Of a DNA stretch of 61,915 nt, positions 34,284 to 42,023 are shown in pieces. How positions within the stretch are numbered: the first letter of the stretch is position 1; each line of letters opens with the position of its first letter. The position numbers were made by a program, and so were the translations under genes. The stretch is from Treponema sp. (GTDB lineage: Bacteria; Spirochaetota; Spirochaetia; Treponematales; Breznakiellaceae): the NCBI GenBank assembly GCA_009777735.1, contig WRLF01000017.1, forward strand, positions 1 to 61,915, in the 5' to 3' direction. A model generated the notes under the pieces. The model was given only the letters and a program-made list of their open reading frames with translations. It did no database searches and had not been told where the DNA came from.

Positions 34284-34652
34284 TCAGCGTATTGCATCCT
34301 CTATCGCCGCAAGAAAGCCCTTGCTGGTTTCGGTAGCCCCGGAAATCGCATCAAGTTCAGTGGTGTTGTACATCAGCACCAGATCTGTCAGCTCTTCGAT
34401 TGCTGCTGCTCCCACAACTCTGTCTTCGCTTGATTCGGTTACGGTAATTTCAGTGATTGTTCCGTTTTCCATACCGACACGCACACGTATTATACCGCGG
34501 TAACCCCTGGCGCTGCCAACAGCGTCCGCAGTGCTTTCAGACACAGTTTCTACGCCGGTTTTCAGGCTTGTGCAGCCAAAAAACAAGGCTGCTGCAAGGA
34601 ATGCCCCTGCCGCCATATATGGCAGCAATGTTTCAAAAGATTTGTGTTTCAT
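34284..34652 (-). CDS. FMN-binding-domain lipoprotein
   Basis: 122 residues. The signal ends LFFGC (Cys27). The mature part is a single FMN_bind domain: GYRGIIRVRVGMENGTITEITV, then ELDAISGATETSKG, where the SGAT motif (104-107) marks the usual site of covalent FMN attachment to threonine by ApbE. Such small lipoproteins carry electrons outside the inner membrane. An ApbE-type flavin transferase is encoded at 56.6 kb in this window. The partner reductase is not adjacent. Confidence 0.85.
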   Translation of the reverse strand: MKHKSFETLLPYMAAGAFLAAALFFGCTSLKTGVETVSESTADAVGSARGYRGIIRVRVGMENGTITEITVTESSEDRVVGAAAIEELTDLVLMYNTTELDAISGATETSKGFLAAIEDAIR

Positions 34653-34703
34653 ACTATATATATGGCGTGAATTTGCGTTTTGCTTGCCTCACAAACCTTC
34701 CCA

Positions 34704-36032
34704 TCACGAATCCAGCAGCCAGTCGATTAAATTCTTCCGGGTAATGCCGTTGTGGGTTGCCCGGAAAGGAGTTTCGTCCAGGCTAAGAATGTATTTGGAG
34801 TTGTCGTCCTGAATTTGTTCCAGAGGAGACAGTTTTTCGGCCAGAACGGCCCCATCTCTTACTGAAGCTGCTACCTGGAAATATGCTGTTTTCCTGCTGC
34901 CGTCATTGTCTGAAAATGCAACAAAATTAATTTCGTCACTGCCGTTTTTCCCGATGTAAACCTGGAACCCCCGGCGCAGCAGTTCCAGAAAAACAATGTT
35001 TTCAAGATGGCCTTCAAGTTCGGGCGCGTCAGGTTCAAGCAGCATATTTCGTATTCCCGTATCGGCAATATAATATTTACCAAGTGTTTTCAGGCGTTTC
35101 CCGGTTTTTATATCATACCGTTCGGCATAATAGAATAAAAAAGCCGATTGCAATGCACCGATATATGCTTCTACGGTATTAACGGAAATTTTTCTCCATT
35201 TCGCGCTGATTGCCGTACTTGTTTTTTTGGAACTGAAAAGACGGCCTGTAGAATGGCTCATCAGTTCTGCAATGCACTCAAGCAGGGGAATGTTGTTAAT
35301 ATTGCTCTGCCGCGCCGCGCTTTTTATCAAAACTGTATTATAAATCCCCTCAACACATTGACATATCAGGCTTGTATCGCAGTTCAGGACTGCGGCAAAC
35401 GGAAAACCGCCAAAACTCACATAATTGTTAAACGCTTCGCGCCGGAGGTATTTTTCAATTTGCTCTCTCTGCCGGGGAAGTCTCCTGTCGCTTTTTGAAT
35501 GTGCCGGTATTTTTGCGGGGTTATCCCCGTCAGGAGAAGCAGAAGCGTCCGGAATTTCCGTCCTGCCGGGGATTTTCGGTCTGTCATTGCGGTATTTGGT
35601 AAAAATCAGATATTCGGCAAAAGACAGTGTCAGCATCCGGATTTCAACATGCGGTAAATTTGATACAATACAGGCATCCGATGATGCGGCATACAAATCA
35701 ACCTGTTTTTTAAGTATAAACCCTTCAATTGCTTTTTCAAAATTTGTACACTTTTGAATTTCGTCAATGAAGATATAGGTACATTTATTCACACAAAGCC
35801 GTTTTTTAATATAACCGTTCAAACCCTGGTAATTAAAGAGGGATTTGCTTGCCGGATCTTCCATATTGATAAAGATGATCTGCCCGTCTTCAACGCCCGA
35901 TTGTTTCAGCCAGTCAATATACATGGCAAACAGGGTAGTTTTTCCGCAGCCCCTCACTCCTTTCACGATCTTTACCAGTTGCTGTTCACGCCAGTTTTCC
36001 AGACATTTCAGGTATTCGACTCTTTGTATCAT
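34704..36032 (-). CDS. AAA+ ATPase with DUF4143 domain
   Basis: 442 residues from the ATG at 36032; an upstream TTG start would add six residues. The N-terminal P-loop domain has Walker A (GVRGCGKTT) and Walker B (YIFIDEIQK). The C-terminal part is DUF4143-like (winged-helix then nuclease-like fold: KISVNTVEAYIGALQ, YYIADTGIRN, FLELLRRGFQVYIGK). An insert near 180-205 is Pro/Asp/Ser-rich. These proteins are abundant in gut anaerobes with no proven role. A second, only distantly similar member lies at 42-43 kb. Confidence 0.88.
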   Translation of the reverse strand: MIQRVEYLKCLENWREQQLVKIVKGVRGCGKTTLFAMYIDWLKQSGVEDGQIIFINMEDPASKSLFNYQGLNGYIKKRLCVNKCTYIFIDEIQKCTNFEKAIEGFILKKQVDLYAASSDACIVSNLPHVEIRMLTLSFAEYLIFTKYRNDRPKIPGRTEIPDASASPDGDNPAKIPAHSKSDRRLPRQREQIEKYLRREAFNNYVSFGGFPFAAVLNCDTSLICQCVEGIYNTVLIKSAARQSNINNIPLLECIAELMSHSTGRLFSSKKTSTAISAKWRKISVNTVEAYIGALQSAFLFYYAERYDIKTGKRLKTLGKYYIADTGIRNMLLEPDAPELEGHLENIVFLELLRRGFQVYIGKNGSDEINFVAFSDNDGSRKTAYFQVAASVRDGAVLAEKLSPLEQIQDDNSKYILSLDETPFRATHNGITRKNLIDWLLDS

Positions 36033-36070
36033 AATATAAGTATCGTACAATACAGAATAAAATTAAAATA

Positions 36071-36101
36071 CCGGCAGTGTCCCCTTACTTGACCCTGCCG
36101 G
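36071..36101. repeat. hairpin overlapping the groES promoter
   Basis: CCGGCAG at 36071-36077 pairs with CTGCCGG at 36095-36101, followed on the plus strand by CTGTTTTTTT. It could end plus-strand transcription, yet it also covers the likely groES -35 box, so it may be regulatory instead. Confidence 0.45.
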
Positions 36102-36118
36102 CTGTTTTTTTGTATAGT
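36089..36118 (+). promoter_or_regulatory. sigma70-type promoter of groES
   Basis: TTGACC, an 18-bp spacer with a T-run and TG just before the -10, then TATAGT, about 77 bp upstream of the groES ATG. No CIRCE heat-shock operator was found between it and the gene. Confidence 0.6.
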
Positions 36119-36194
36119 GTAAAAACACAGATAAGCGCTTCTAAGACCAGTTTGGGACAGGCGCTAATTTCGTAAAGAGATATGGAGGAATAAC

Positions 36195-36461
36195 ATGAAG
36201 GTAAAACCTTTGGCAGACCGGGTTTTGGTGAAGCTGGAGAAAAATGAAGCAAAAACCGCCGGAGGGATTATCATCCCGGATACCGCCCAGGAGAAAACTC
36301 AGCAGGGCGTGGTGGTAGAAGTCGGCGATGACAAGGATGCAATCAAGGTAAAAGCCGGCCAGAAAGTAATGTACGACAAATACGCCGGAACACAAATTAA
36401 AATCAAAGATGTGGATCACCTCATCCTGAAAATGGCTGATGTTATTGCAGTAGTAGAGTAA
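36195..36461 (+). CDS. groES: co-chaperonin GroES
   Basis: 88 residues. It starts MKVKPLADRVLVKL and contains the mobile loop (EAKTAGGIIIPDTAQEKTQQG) and the C-terminal DHLILKMADVIAVVE. It caps the GroEL chamber during protein folding. A GGAGG site precedes the ATG. groEL does not follow; the next gene is on the opposite strand behind a strong terminator, so groES is a single-gene transcript here. Confidence 0.97.
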   Translation: MKVKPLADRVLVKLEKNEAKTAGGIIIPDTAQEKTQQGVVVEVGDDKDAIKVKAGQKVMYDKYAGTQIKIKDVDHLILKMADVIAVVE

Positions 36462-36472
36462 AAATCCTTTAA

Positions 36473-36515
36473 TAACAGGGAGTGGGGAATGGTCACTATT
36501 TCCCGCTCCCTGTTA
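36473..36515. terminator. bidirectional terminator between groES and the DksA-type gene
   Basis: TAACAGGGAG and CTCCCTGTTA arms extended by GGGAA/TTCCC give a stem of about 16 bp. A-rich and T-rich flanks on the groES side make it most effective for the minus-strand gene, and it separates two convergent genes. Confidence 0.75.
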
Positions 36516-36542
36516 AACCAAATGAAGATTTGCTGCAGGGGG

Positions 36543-37298
36543 TTACCTGTTACGTCTTTCCTCATCGGACTTACATCTTATGCACATGAGGGCATAAGGT
36601 ATAGACCCAAGTCTTTCCTGGGGGATTTCCACACCGCACTTGATACAATAGCCGTATTTCCCCTGTTTGATTCGACCAAGAGCAGATTCAATTAACCTCA
36701 GTCGTTTAAGCTCCTGTGAACCAAGGGCTTCAATTATTTTTCTGTCGATATCATCAGATGCGATGTCTGCAAGGTCTTTTGCCGTCCCTTCAACAATTTC
36801 TTTGAAATCGTTGTTGTTGGCTATAAGATTTTCGTTTATTTCCGCTTTCAATTCCAAAAGGGCCAGTTCCATATTTGCGGTAAAAATCTGTGGATCAATT
36901 TTTGGTGCAGGTTTTGGTGCAGGCAACCGGGGTTTTGCCCCCTTACTTGGAGTTTTTGCCGCTTTACCGTTTCTTTTTACGGCTGCTTTTGGAGAATTCT
37001 TGATTGCGCCTTTTTCGGCAGACCTGCTTGCAGCTTTGTTACCGGGCCTATTTGCTGTTTTCCCGGCTTGTTTGCTCACTGTTTTAGGTGCTGGTTTGCT
37101 TACAGGCTTACTTGCGGGTTTCCCCGCAGATTTACTTACAACCTTGCCCGCAGGCTTACCTGTAACCTTACCAGCAGGCTTATTTACAGTTTTTCCTGTA
37201 GATTTACCCGTAACTGGTTTACCAGCAACCTTACTTGCGGTTTTACTGGTAGTTTTGCCTGTGTTTTTATTGGTTATTTTTCTTTTTACTTCGGCCAT
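36543..37298 (-). CDS. DksA/TraR-type zinc-finger protein with histone-H1-like N-terminal tail
   Basis: 251 residues from the ATG with a GGGAGG site 7 bp upstream. Residues 1-135 are a repetitive Lys/Ala/Pro/Gly/Thr tail (units such as KPAGKVTGK and KPASKPVSKPAPK) like the C-terminal tail of histone H1. Residues about 140-251 are a DksA-type coiled coil plus a C4 zinc finger (CIKCGVEIPQERLGSIPYALMCIRC, cut here at its Cys pairs). DksA proteins bind RNA polymerase through the secondary channel; the basic tail would add DNA or RNA binding. The two acidic residues at the coiled-coil tip cannot be placed with certainty. Confidence 0.85.
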   Translation of the reverse strand: MAEVKRKITNKNTGKTTSKTASKVAGKPVTGKSTGKTVNKPAGKVTGKPAGKVVSKSAGKPASKPVSKPAPKTVSKQAGKTANRPGNKAASRSAEKGAIKNSPKAAVKRNGKAAKTPSKGAKPRLPAPKPAPKIDPQIFTANMELALLELKAEINENLIANNNDFKEIVEGTAKDLADIASDDIDRKIIEALGSQELKRLRLIESALGRIKQGKYGYCIKCGVEIPQERLGSIPYALMCIRCKSDEERRNR

Positions 37299-37363
37299 GC
37301 CGCCACCTCCCATAATAAGTGATTACATAACTTTGGGTACAATGCCTAAAGAATTGGATTTTG

Positions 37364-38554
37364 TCAATACCCTTTTATCTTCCTGCCAAAAAGCATGTTT
37401 TGATAACAACGGAGGCAGCCGGGAAACATCCCGCCTTCGCAGGCATGGATCGTCTTGCGGAAAGTATTGGCACGATCACCATTGACGATATCTCTAAATG
37501 ATTGTTGGGTTATGTTTCCCAGAATATAGTCGGGATAATCGGCACAGAAATGCACATCTCCGTTGTAGTTGACGTTTGCCTGGCACCAGGGCACAACACA
37601 GTGGTTACGAACCGGTGTTTCAAGCTCTGCATAGTAGGTGTGGGTTTTTTCGGGGTTAAGAGCAGGCACCGTGAGTATGGGATGGCCGTGGTTTTTCGAA
37701 TGAATGTCCTGCAAAATACCGTGAAGCTTTTTCCCGTCAATACCCAGATTGTACCCGGTGTTGTAACTTTCAAGGCAGTCTATGTCGGTATCAAGCTTTT
37801 CCTTCATAAACTGTTTCTGCGCTGCCACAATATTTTCGTTTGTATAGGTGCCAAGATTCATTATATGAAGATCAATGTTATATTCCCTGCTTGCATCGGT
37901 TAAATTGACAAGATCGAGGTAATTACGGTTTGTTACTACCGTAACAATCCCCAAAAGAGGCAAACGTTTTTTTTGCTTTTTCTTTTCCCGGTTGACGGCT
38001 TTAAATCCGGCAATTACCTTGTCATACGAACCTTTGCCCCGCAGGGAGTCGTTCACATCGCGGAAAGCGTCAAGCGAGACCAAAATTGCACCCCATTTGT
38101 CGCGCACAATATCCTCGGCATAACGTTCCATTAGTGTGCCGTTGGTATTAACGCTTACGAACAGGCCTTTTTTCACCATGTACCGCGCAAGAGGCATCAG
38201 ATCGGGGTAGAGAAACGGCTCGCCTCCCCAGATGTAGGTTACCGGACGCTGCTGTGCAATTTCATCGGTAAAACGCATCCATGTTTCCAGCGGGAGGGAT
38301 TTTTTTGCTTCCTCTGCGGCACAATCTTTCATGTTACCCTTATCGCCGTATTGCCCGCACATAACACAGCGGAGGTTACATGCTGCAGTGAGCTTGAAGT
38401 ATACCAGAGAAAGGTTTTTGAAATGGTTATAATTAAAGTCACGCTTGGGACGCAGATGAGCCATACGTATTCCTGAAATGCCGGAAAATGCCCTTGCCGC
38501 AAGCCTGAGGTTTTTATTTATTAATACTGGCACAACAGATATATTCTTCTTCAT
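37364..38554 (-). CDS. radical SAM/SPASM-domain protein
   Basis: 396 residues. The radical SAM cluster motif is Cys59-x3-Cys63-x2-Cys66 (AACNLRCVMC), followed by the glycine-rich IWGGEPFLYP and SVNTNGT strands. The C-terminal SPASM-like region has several cysteines (VPWCQANVNYNG, HFCADYP, CEGG..PGCLRCY) for auxiliary Fe-S clusters. Such enzymes modify peptides, sugars or cofactors. No precursor peptide or obvious substrate gene is adjacent. A GGAG site precedes the ATG. Confidence 0.88.
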   Translation of the reverse strand: MKKNISVVPVLINKNLRLAARAFSGISGIRMAHLRPKRDFNYNHFKNLSLVYFKLTAACNLRCVMCGQYGDKGNMKDCAAEEAKKSLPLETWMRFTDEIAQQRPVTYIWGGEPFLYPDLMPLARYMVKKGLFVSVNTNGTLMERYAEDIVRDKWGAILVSLDAFRDVNDSLRGKGSYDKVIAGFKAVNREKKKQKKRLPLLGIVTVVTNRNYLDLVNLTDASREYNIDLHIMNLGTYTNENIVAAQKQFMKEKLDTDIDCLESYNTGYNLGIDGKKLHGILQDIHSKNHGHPILTVPALNPEKTHTYYAELETPVRNHCVVPWCQANVNYNGDVHFCADYPDYILGNITQQSFRDIVNGDRANTFRKTIHACEGGMFPGCLRCYQNMLFGRKIKGY

Positions 38555-38643
38555 TAATTCTCCGGTAATTATGTTTTTCTTTTATAGCATAAAAATTGAG
38601 CGCTTGTCACTATTTAAACAGGGCTTTTCTTTTTCAATGTTTA

Positions 38644-39642
38644 TCATTGTACCGCTTTTATACAGTATTCCTTAAATAAATTTAAGTATATCCGGTAATT
38701 CTCCAACGGTACTTCCGGCGGCGTTTGATGATCGACAGAGGGGAGAAAACCACCGGAACACATAACCGGTAGCAGCCTTTCAAATTCTTCACGCATTTCT
38801 TGCTCTCCCTTTGACATGACCATTTTATCGTATGCGCCCATTATTAATAATTGAGGAAATTGCCTGCGTATTTCTTTTATATCTACGCCTGCCTGTCTTT
38901 CCAGCGGATATATACCGTCAGCGCCTGCTCTTAAAAGCCAGGGTATCATCATTGTCAGGTCGCCGTCTGTATCAATCAGAACTTTTATACCATGGCTTTT
39001 AATAAAAGGGATCGTTTTGTGATAATAAGGAGCAAGAAATTCTTCAAACATCGCTTCGGACAACATAGGGCCGTTATTATAGGACATATCTTCGGCGTAT
39101 CCCACCATGTCCGGTTTGAGAATGGGGAAAACGGCTTCCATTACACGCAGATTAAAATCGGCAAGATCATTATTTATCCGGTGCATCAATTCGGGATAAT
39201 CATAAAATGCATACAGATGTTCCATTATTCCAAACAGCGAGCGGGGAAACCAGAAAAAGCCGTCAAGCCACAGCCTGACTGCTATTGTTCCTTTATCATG
39301 TTTTTCTTTAAGCTGCTGTGCCTGATATACCGCGCTTTCAACCAGTTCATCGTTTAGAATAAAGGGTCTTATTTTTTCATAGGCTGCTTCATCACTTATT
39401 ATCCCCGCACCATGATGCGGGGGATTGGGGCATTTGCCTGATTTACCGCCTGCCATGATGCAAGACAGATCGTCCAGGCCGAAATACTCTACGAGATCCT
39501 CGCTTTGCAGATGCATCGGCAGCCCTTCGCGCTGCCAGCGGTGATGGGTCTTGTCCCACCAGCCTGCCCATTCTATCATAGGCAGCCTGTCATCAGGTTT
39601 TTTGAAATGCATTACGCTTAAAAAACGCTCTCTTTTGTTCAT
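38644..39642 (-). CDS. uroporphyrinogen decarboxylase-like (URO-D superfamily) protein
   Basis: 332 residues from the ATG with an AAAGGA site; an in-frame start further upstream adds ten residues without a site. The TIM-barrel URO-D family is suggested by MNKRERFLSVMHFKKPDDRLPMIEW (shortened here), FKYxEDMSYNNGPMLSEAMFEEFL-type motif, IDTDGDLTMMIPWLLRAGADGIYPLE and PSVDHQTPPEVPLENYR. Members outside haem synthesis are often methyltransferases acting with corrinoid proteins. No haem pathway genes are nearby, so a methyl-transfer or unknown role is more likely than true HemE. Confidence 0.75.
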   Translation of the reverse strand: MNKRERFLSVMHFKKPDDRLPMIEWAGWWDKTHHRWQREGLPMHLQSEDLVEYFGLDDLSCIMAGGKSGKCPNPPHHGAGIISDEAAYEKIRPFILNDELVESAVYQAQQLKEKHDKGTIAVRLWLDGFFWFPRSLFGIMEHLYAFYDYPELMHRINNDLADFNLRVMEAVFPILKPDMVGYAEDMSYNNGPMLSEAMFEEFLAPYYHKTIPFIKSHGIKVLIDTDGDLTMMIPWLLRAGADGIYPLERQAGVDIKEIRRQFPQLLIMGAYDKMVMSKGEQEMREEFERLLPVMCSGGFLPSVDHQTPPEVPLENYRIYLNLFKEYCIKAVQ

Positions 39643-39688
39643 CGTAAAATCCTTTATACAAGTCCATTGCACGGGAAAACAGTGTTCG

Positions 39689-40348
39689 TCATTTTCCCAA
39701 AGTTTTGCGGAAGCGCAAAATCTCCCAGTGCTGTTTTTTCGCTTCCCGTTCCAGAATCCAATCAGGGTTTACTGCAAACGGTTTGCCGCAAATTTCCAAA
39801 AGTGGTATGTCGGTATAAGAGTCTGAGTAGAAGCAAACATCACGGGGATGGAAGCCGTTTTTTTCCAACCAGTCTTCTGCCGCAGTTTTTTTTCTTTCGC
39901 CGAATATGTTACGGCCAATGGTTTTACCGGTTGTTTTACCATCGCGGAATTCCAGCATGCTTGCCAGGGAGCCTTCTATACCGAAAAATTGCTCAATGGG
40001 CCGTATTATTGACCTGAATGAAGATGTTGCAAAAATTACTTTTTCACCCTGCTCAAGCGCGTTATAAATTAGTTTTGCGGCATCTGCGTAAATGTTTTGC
40101 TTAATCCGGCATTCAAAGCAGGCGAGTGCTGTTTGATCAACGATACTTTCTTCAATGCCTGCAAAATACTTGACCGCGTCTTCGATAAAATTCTCTCTGG
40201 GAAAGCCGATTTTATACCGTATCCATGCAAGAGGCAGACAGCGAATTTGTGAAACACCGATGATTTTTTTACCGAGCGCCTCGCGCAGAAAGTACCATGT
40301 GCTTGTTTTTTTTATTAAGGTATTGTCAATATCAAAAATATGAATCAT
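39689..40348 (-). CDS. HAD-family hydrolase (IB type)
   Basis: 219 residues. Motif I is FDIDNTL (nucleophile Asp6, acid/base Asp8), motif II FATSSF, motif III Lys in the KTTGK region, and motif IV YSDSYTDIPLLE. The helical cap between motifs I and II fits the phosphoserine-phosphatase-like IB group, which includes enzymes acting on phospholipid intermediates. It overlaps the upstream acyltransferase by 4 bp, and the lipid kinase is next, so a phospholipid-phosphate substrate is a reasonable inference. Confidence 0.85.
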   Translation of the reverse strand: MIHIFDIDNTLIKKTSTWYFLREALGKKIIGVSQIRCLPLAWIRYKIGFPRENFIEDAVKYFAGIEESIVDQTALACFECRIKQNIYADAAKLIYNALEQGEKVIFATSSFRSIIRPIEQFFGIEGSLASMLEFRDGKTTGKTIGRNIFGERKKTAAEDWLEKNGFHPRDVCFYSDSYTDIPLLEICGKPFAVNPDWILEREAKKQHWEILRFRKTLGK

Positions 40349-41019
40349 TCCAGGAATTCCAGATATTTACATTCTTGTTCCGCTCTGCCGGCATAAGGGC
40401 CTCTCATTTCAACAGGCAGCAGCCGAGCCATCTGCCCCATCACTTCGCCGAGCATTTCCTCCCGCGCCTCCTTCTGCGGCATTCCCTGAAATTTTATTTT
40501 AAACGGGCGGCCGGCTTTGAAATAAAACGGTGTACGCCTTAGCTGCCGGATGTTTTTCCAGATATTTTCCCCTCCGTAATGAACAACCGGCAGAACCGGT
40601 ACGTCTGCATGGAAGGCAAGGTGAATGATTCCTGCTTTCCCCTGCCCTAAAACACCGTTTATGCTTCTGGTCCCTTCCGGAAAAACAGCCACAAAGAAAC
40701 CATCATCAACTGCTTTTCGCACCTGATTAAATGCGCCGCGAAAAGCCTTGTTCCGGTCAATGGGGATTGCCTGGTATGTATTGAACAGAAATGCGAAGAA
40801 CGGGTTTTTCCATGTCTCTGTTTTTGCCATACCGGTAACATACAGGGGATAACTCTGTGCTACCAAAATTGGCACTTCAAGAAAATTGATATGGTTAACG
40901 GCAATAAGCATGGGTTTGCTTTTTGATAAGATCTCAAAAAAATCACTGCTGTCAATTCTGCAGAGGGTGTTAACAATACTTTTCAGAATAGCATTAACCA
41001 TAGTCCGCCTGAATCCCAC
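40345..41019 (-). CDS. 1-acyl-glycerol-3-phosphate acyltransferase-like protein (PlsC family)
   Basis: 224 residues. Motif I reads NHINFLE (His43, Glu48), where most PlsC proteins have H-x4-D; motif III is FPEGTRS and motif IV is near VPVLPVVHYG. Both the His and the FPEGTRS block are intact. It adds a fatty acyl chain to lysophosphatidate in phospholipid synthesis. It is tightly packed with a HAD hydrolase (4-bp overlap) and a diacylglycerol-kinase-like gene (1-bp gap), a coherent lipid operon. Confidence 0.85.
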   Translation of the reverse strand: MGFRRTMVNAILKSIVNTLCRIDSSDFFEILSKSKPMLIAVNHINFLEVPILVAQSYPLYVTGMAKTETWKNPFFAFLFNTYQAIPIDRNKAFRGAFNQVRKAVDDGFFVAVFPEGTRSINGVLGQGKAGIIHLAFHADVPVLPVVHYGGENIWKNIRQLRRTPFYFKAGRPFKIKFQGMPQKEAREEMLGEVMGQMARLLPVEMRGPYAGRAEQECKYLEFLE

Positions 41020-41020
41020 G

Positions 41021-41950
41021 TTAAACCCCTATCAGCCTGAGTGCGCCGGGTATGCAGGAAATTTCCAGTTCCTTACCGTCATAACAGATAGTCTCGCCAT
41101 CGCAATGGGCAGCCATGCCTCCCTCAAGCGCTCTTAAATGGAATTGCAATGCCTTGCCCATGTATACGCCTTCGAATTCAGCCTGGGTTCCTTTGAAGTA
41201 GTGGAGAAAAACACGAACAAGCCTGCGGCGGGTAGCAGGCCGCCGTACGCAGCAGATGTCCAGAAGGCCGTCGTCCAGGAGTGCATTTGGCCCCATGTAA
41301 AAACTACCCCCCATGCGCCTGCCATTGACAATGGAAACAAGCACTGCCGGGATGGTTATTTCCTGATCATCATAACGTATGTGCAGCACCGGAGACGGTT
41401 CGTAGCGGATAATATTATTTATTGCGCCAATTACATAAGCCAGGCCGCTTTTTATTTTCATCCTGGCGGCATCAAAACCCACCTTTGTATCAAAGCCGAT
41501 ACCAACCCCGTTAACAAAATAACGGCCATCGGGGAAAAATCCCCCGGTCACCTTGCCCGCATCCAGGGTATGGAGTTTCCATGCAGTCAGGGTGTCAAGT
41601 GCTTTTTCTATATCTTGGGGAATTTTCGGCGTTGAAGAAAAGTCATTGCCCCTGCCTACGGGGAGAATCCCGATTATCGGAGGTTTTGCGGGAGCTGGAT
41701 TCCGTAAAAGCAATCCGTTGGCAACTTCATTGCAGGTTCCGTCTCCCCCGGCCGCGACAACTGCATCATCATCACCCAAGGGAAGGTTTCGCGCAATTTC
41801 CAATGCATCATTCGGCCCTTTTGTCAGGATTATTCTGTAATCACATTTTTTTTCACTTAAATACCGGTCTATCTTTGGAAGCTGTTTTGCCGCCTTACCC
41901 TTTCCAGCCACAGGGTTAAGGATGATCCACAGTTTGCCTTTTTCAGCCAT
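41021..41950 (-). CDS. diacylglycerol kinase catalytic-domain (YegS-like) lipid kinase
   Basis: 309 residues. LNPVAGKGKA near the start and GGDGT (68-72) in the AAGGDGTCNEVANGL context are the nucleotide-binding hallmarks, and PVGRGNDFS is the second conserved block. The C-terminal beta-domain (DDGLLDICCVR) is complete. It phosphorylates diacylglycerol or a similar lipid. It heads the lipid operon. TATAAT lies 5 bp before the ATG and no Shine-Dalgarno sequence is seen, so the transcript may have almost no leader. Confidence 0.9.
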   Translation of the reverse strand: MAEKGKLWIILNPVAGKGKAAKQLPKIDRYLSEKKCDYRIILTKGPNDALEIARNLPLGDDDAVVAAGGDGTCNEVANGLLLRNPAPAKPPIIGILPVGRGNDFSSTPKIPQDIEKALDTLTAWKLHTLDAGKVTGGFFPDGRYFVNGVGIGFDTKVGFDAARMKIKSGLAYVIGAINNIIRYEPSPVLHIRYDDQEITIPAVLVSIVNGRRMGGSFYMGPNALLDDGLLDICCVRRPATRRRLVRVFLHYFKGTQAEFEGVYMGKALQFHLRALEGGMAAHCDGETICYDGKELEISCIPGALRLIGV

Positions 41951-42023
41951 AATACATTATATTGCAATAAAAACAGAATGAAAAGGGCAGAATCTTTGTC
42001 TGTCCGTTTAATGCGGACAGATG

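Noticed and set aside
36119..36194. CIRCE heat-shock operator before groES
   Set aside because: TAAGCGCTT and GCGCTAA are present, but their spacing and sequence do not match the TTAGCACTC-N9-GAGTGCTAA consensus.
38644..39642. True haem-pathway HemE
   Set aside because: No other haem genes are nearby, and the sequence looks like the broader URO-D/methyltransferase group.
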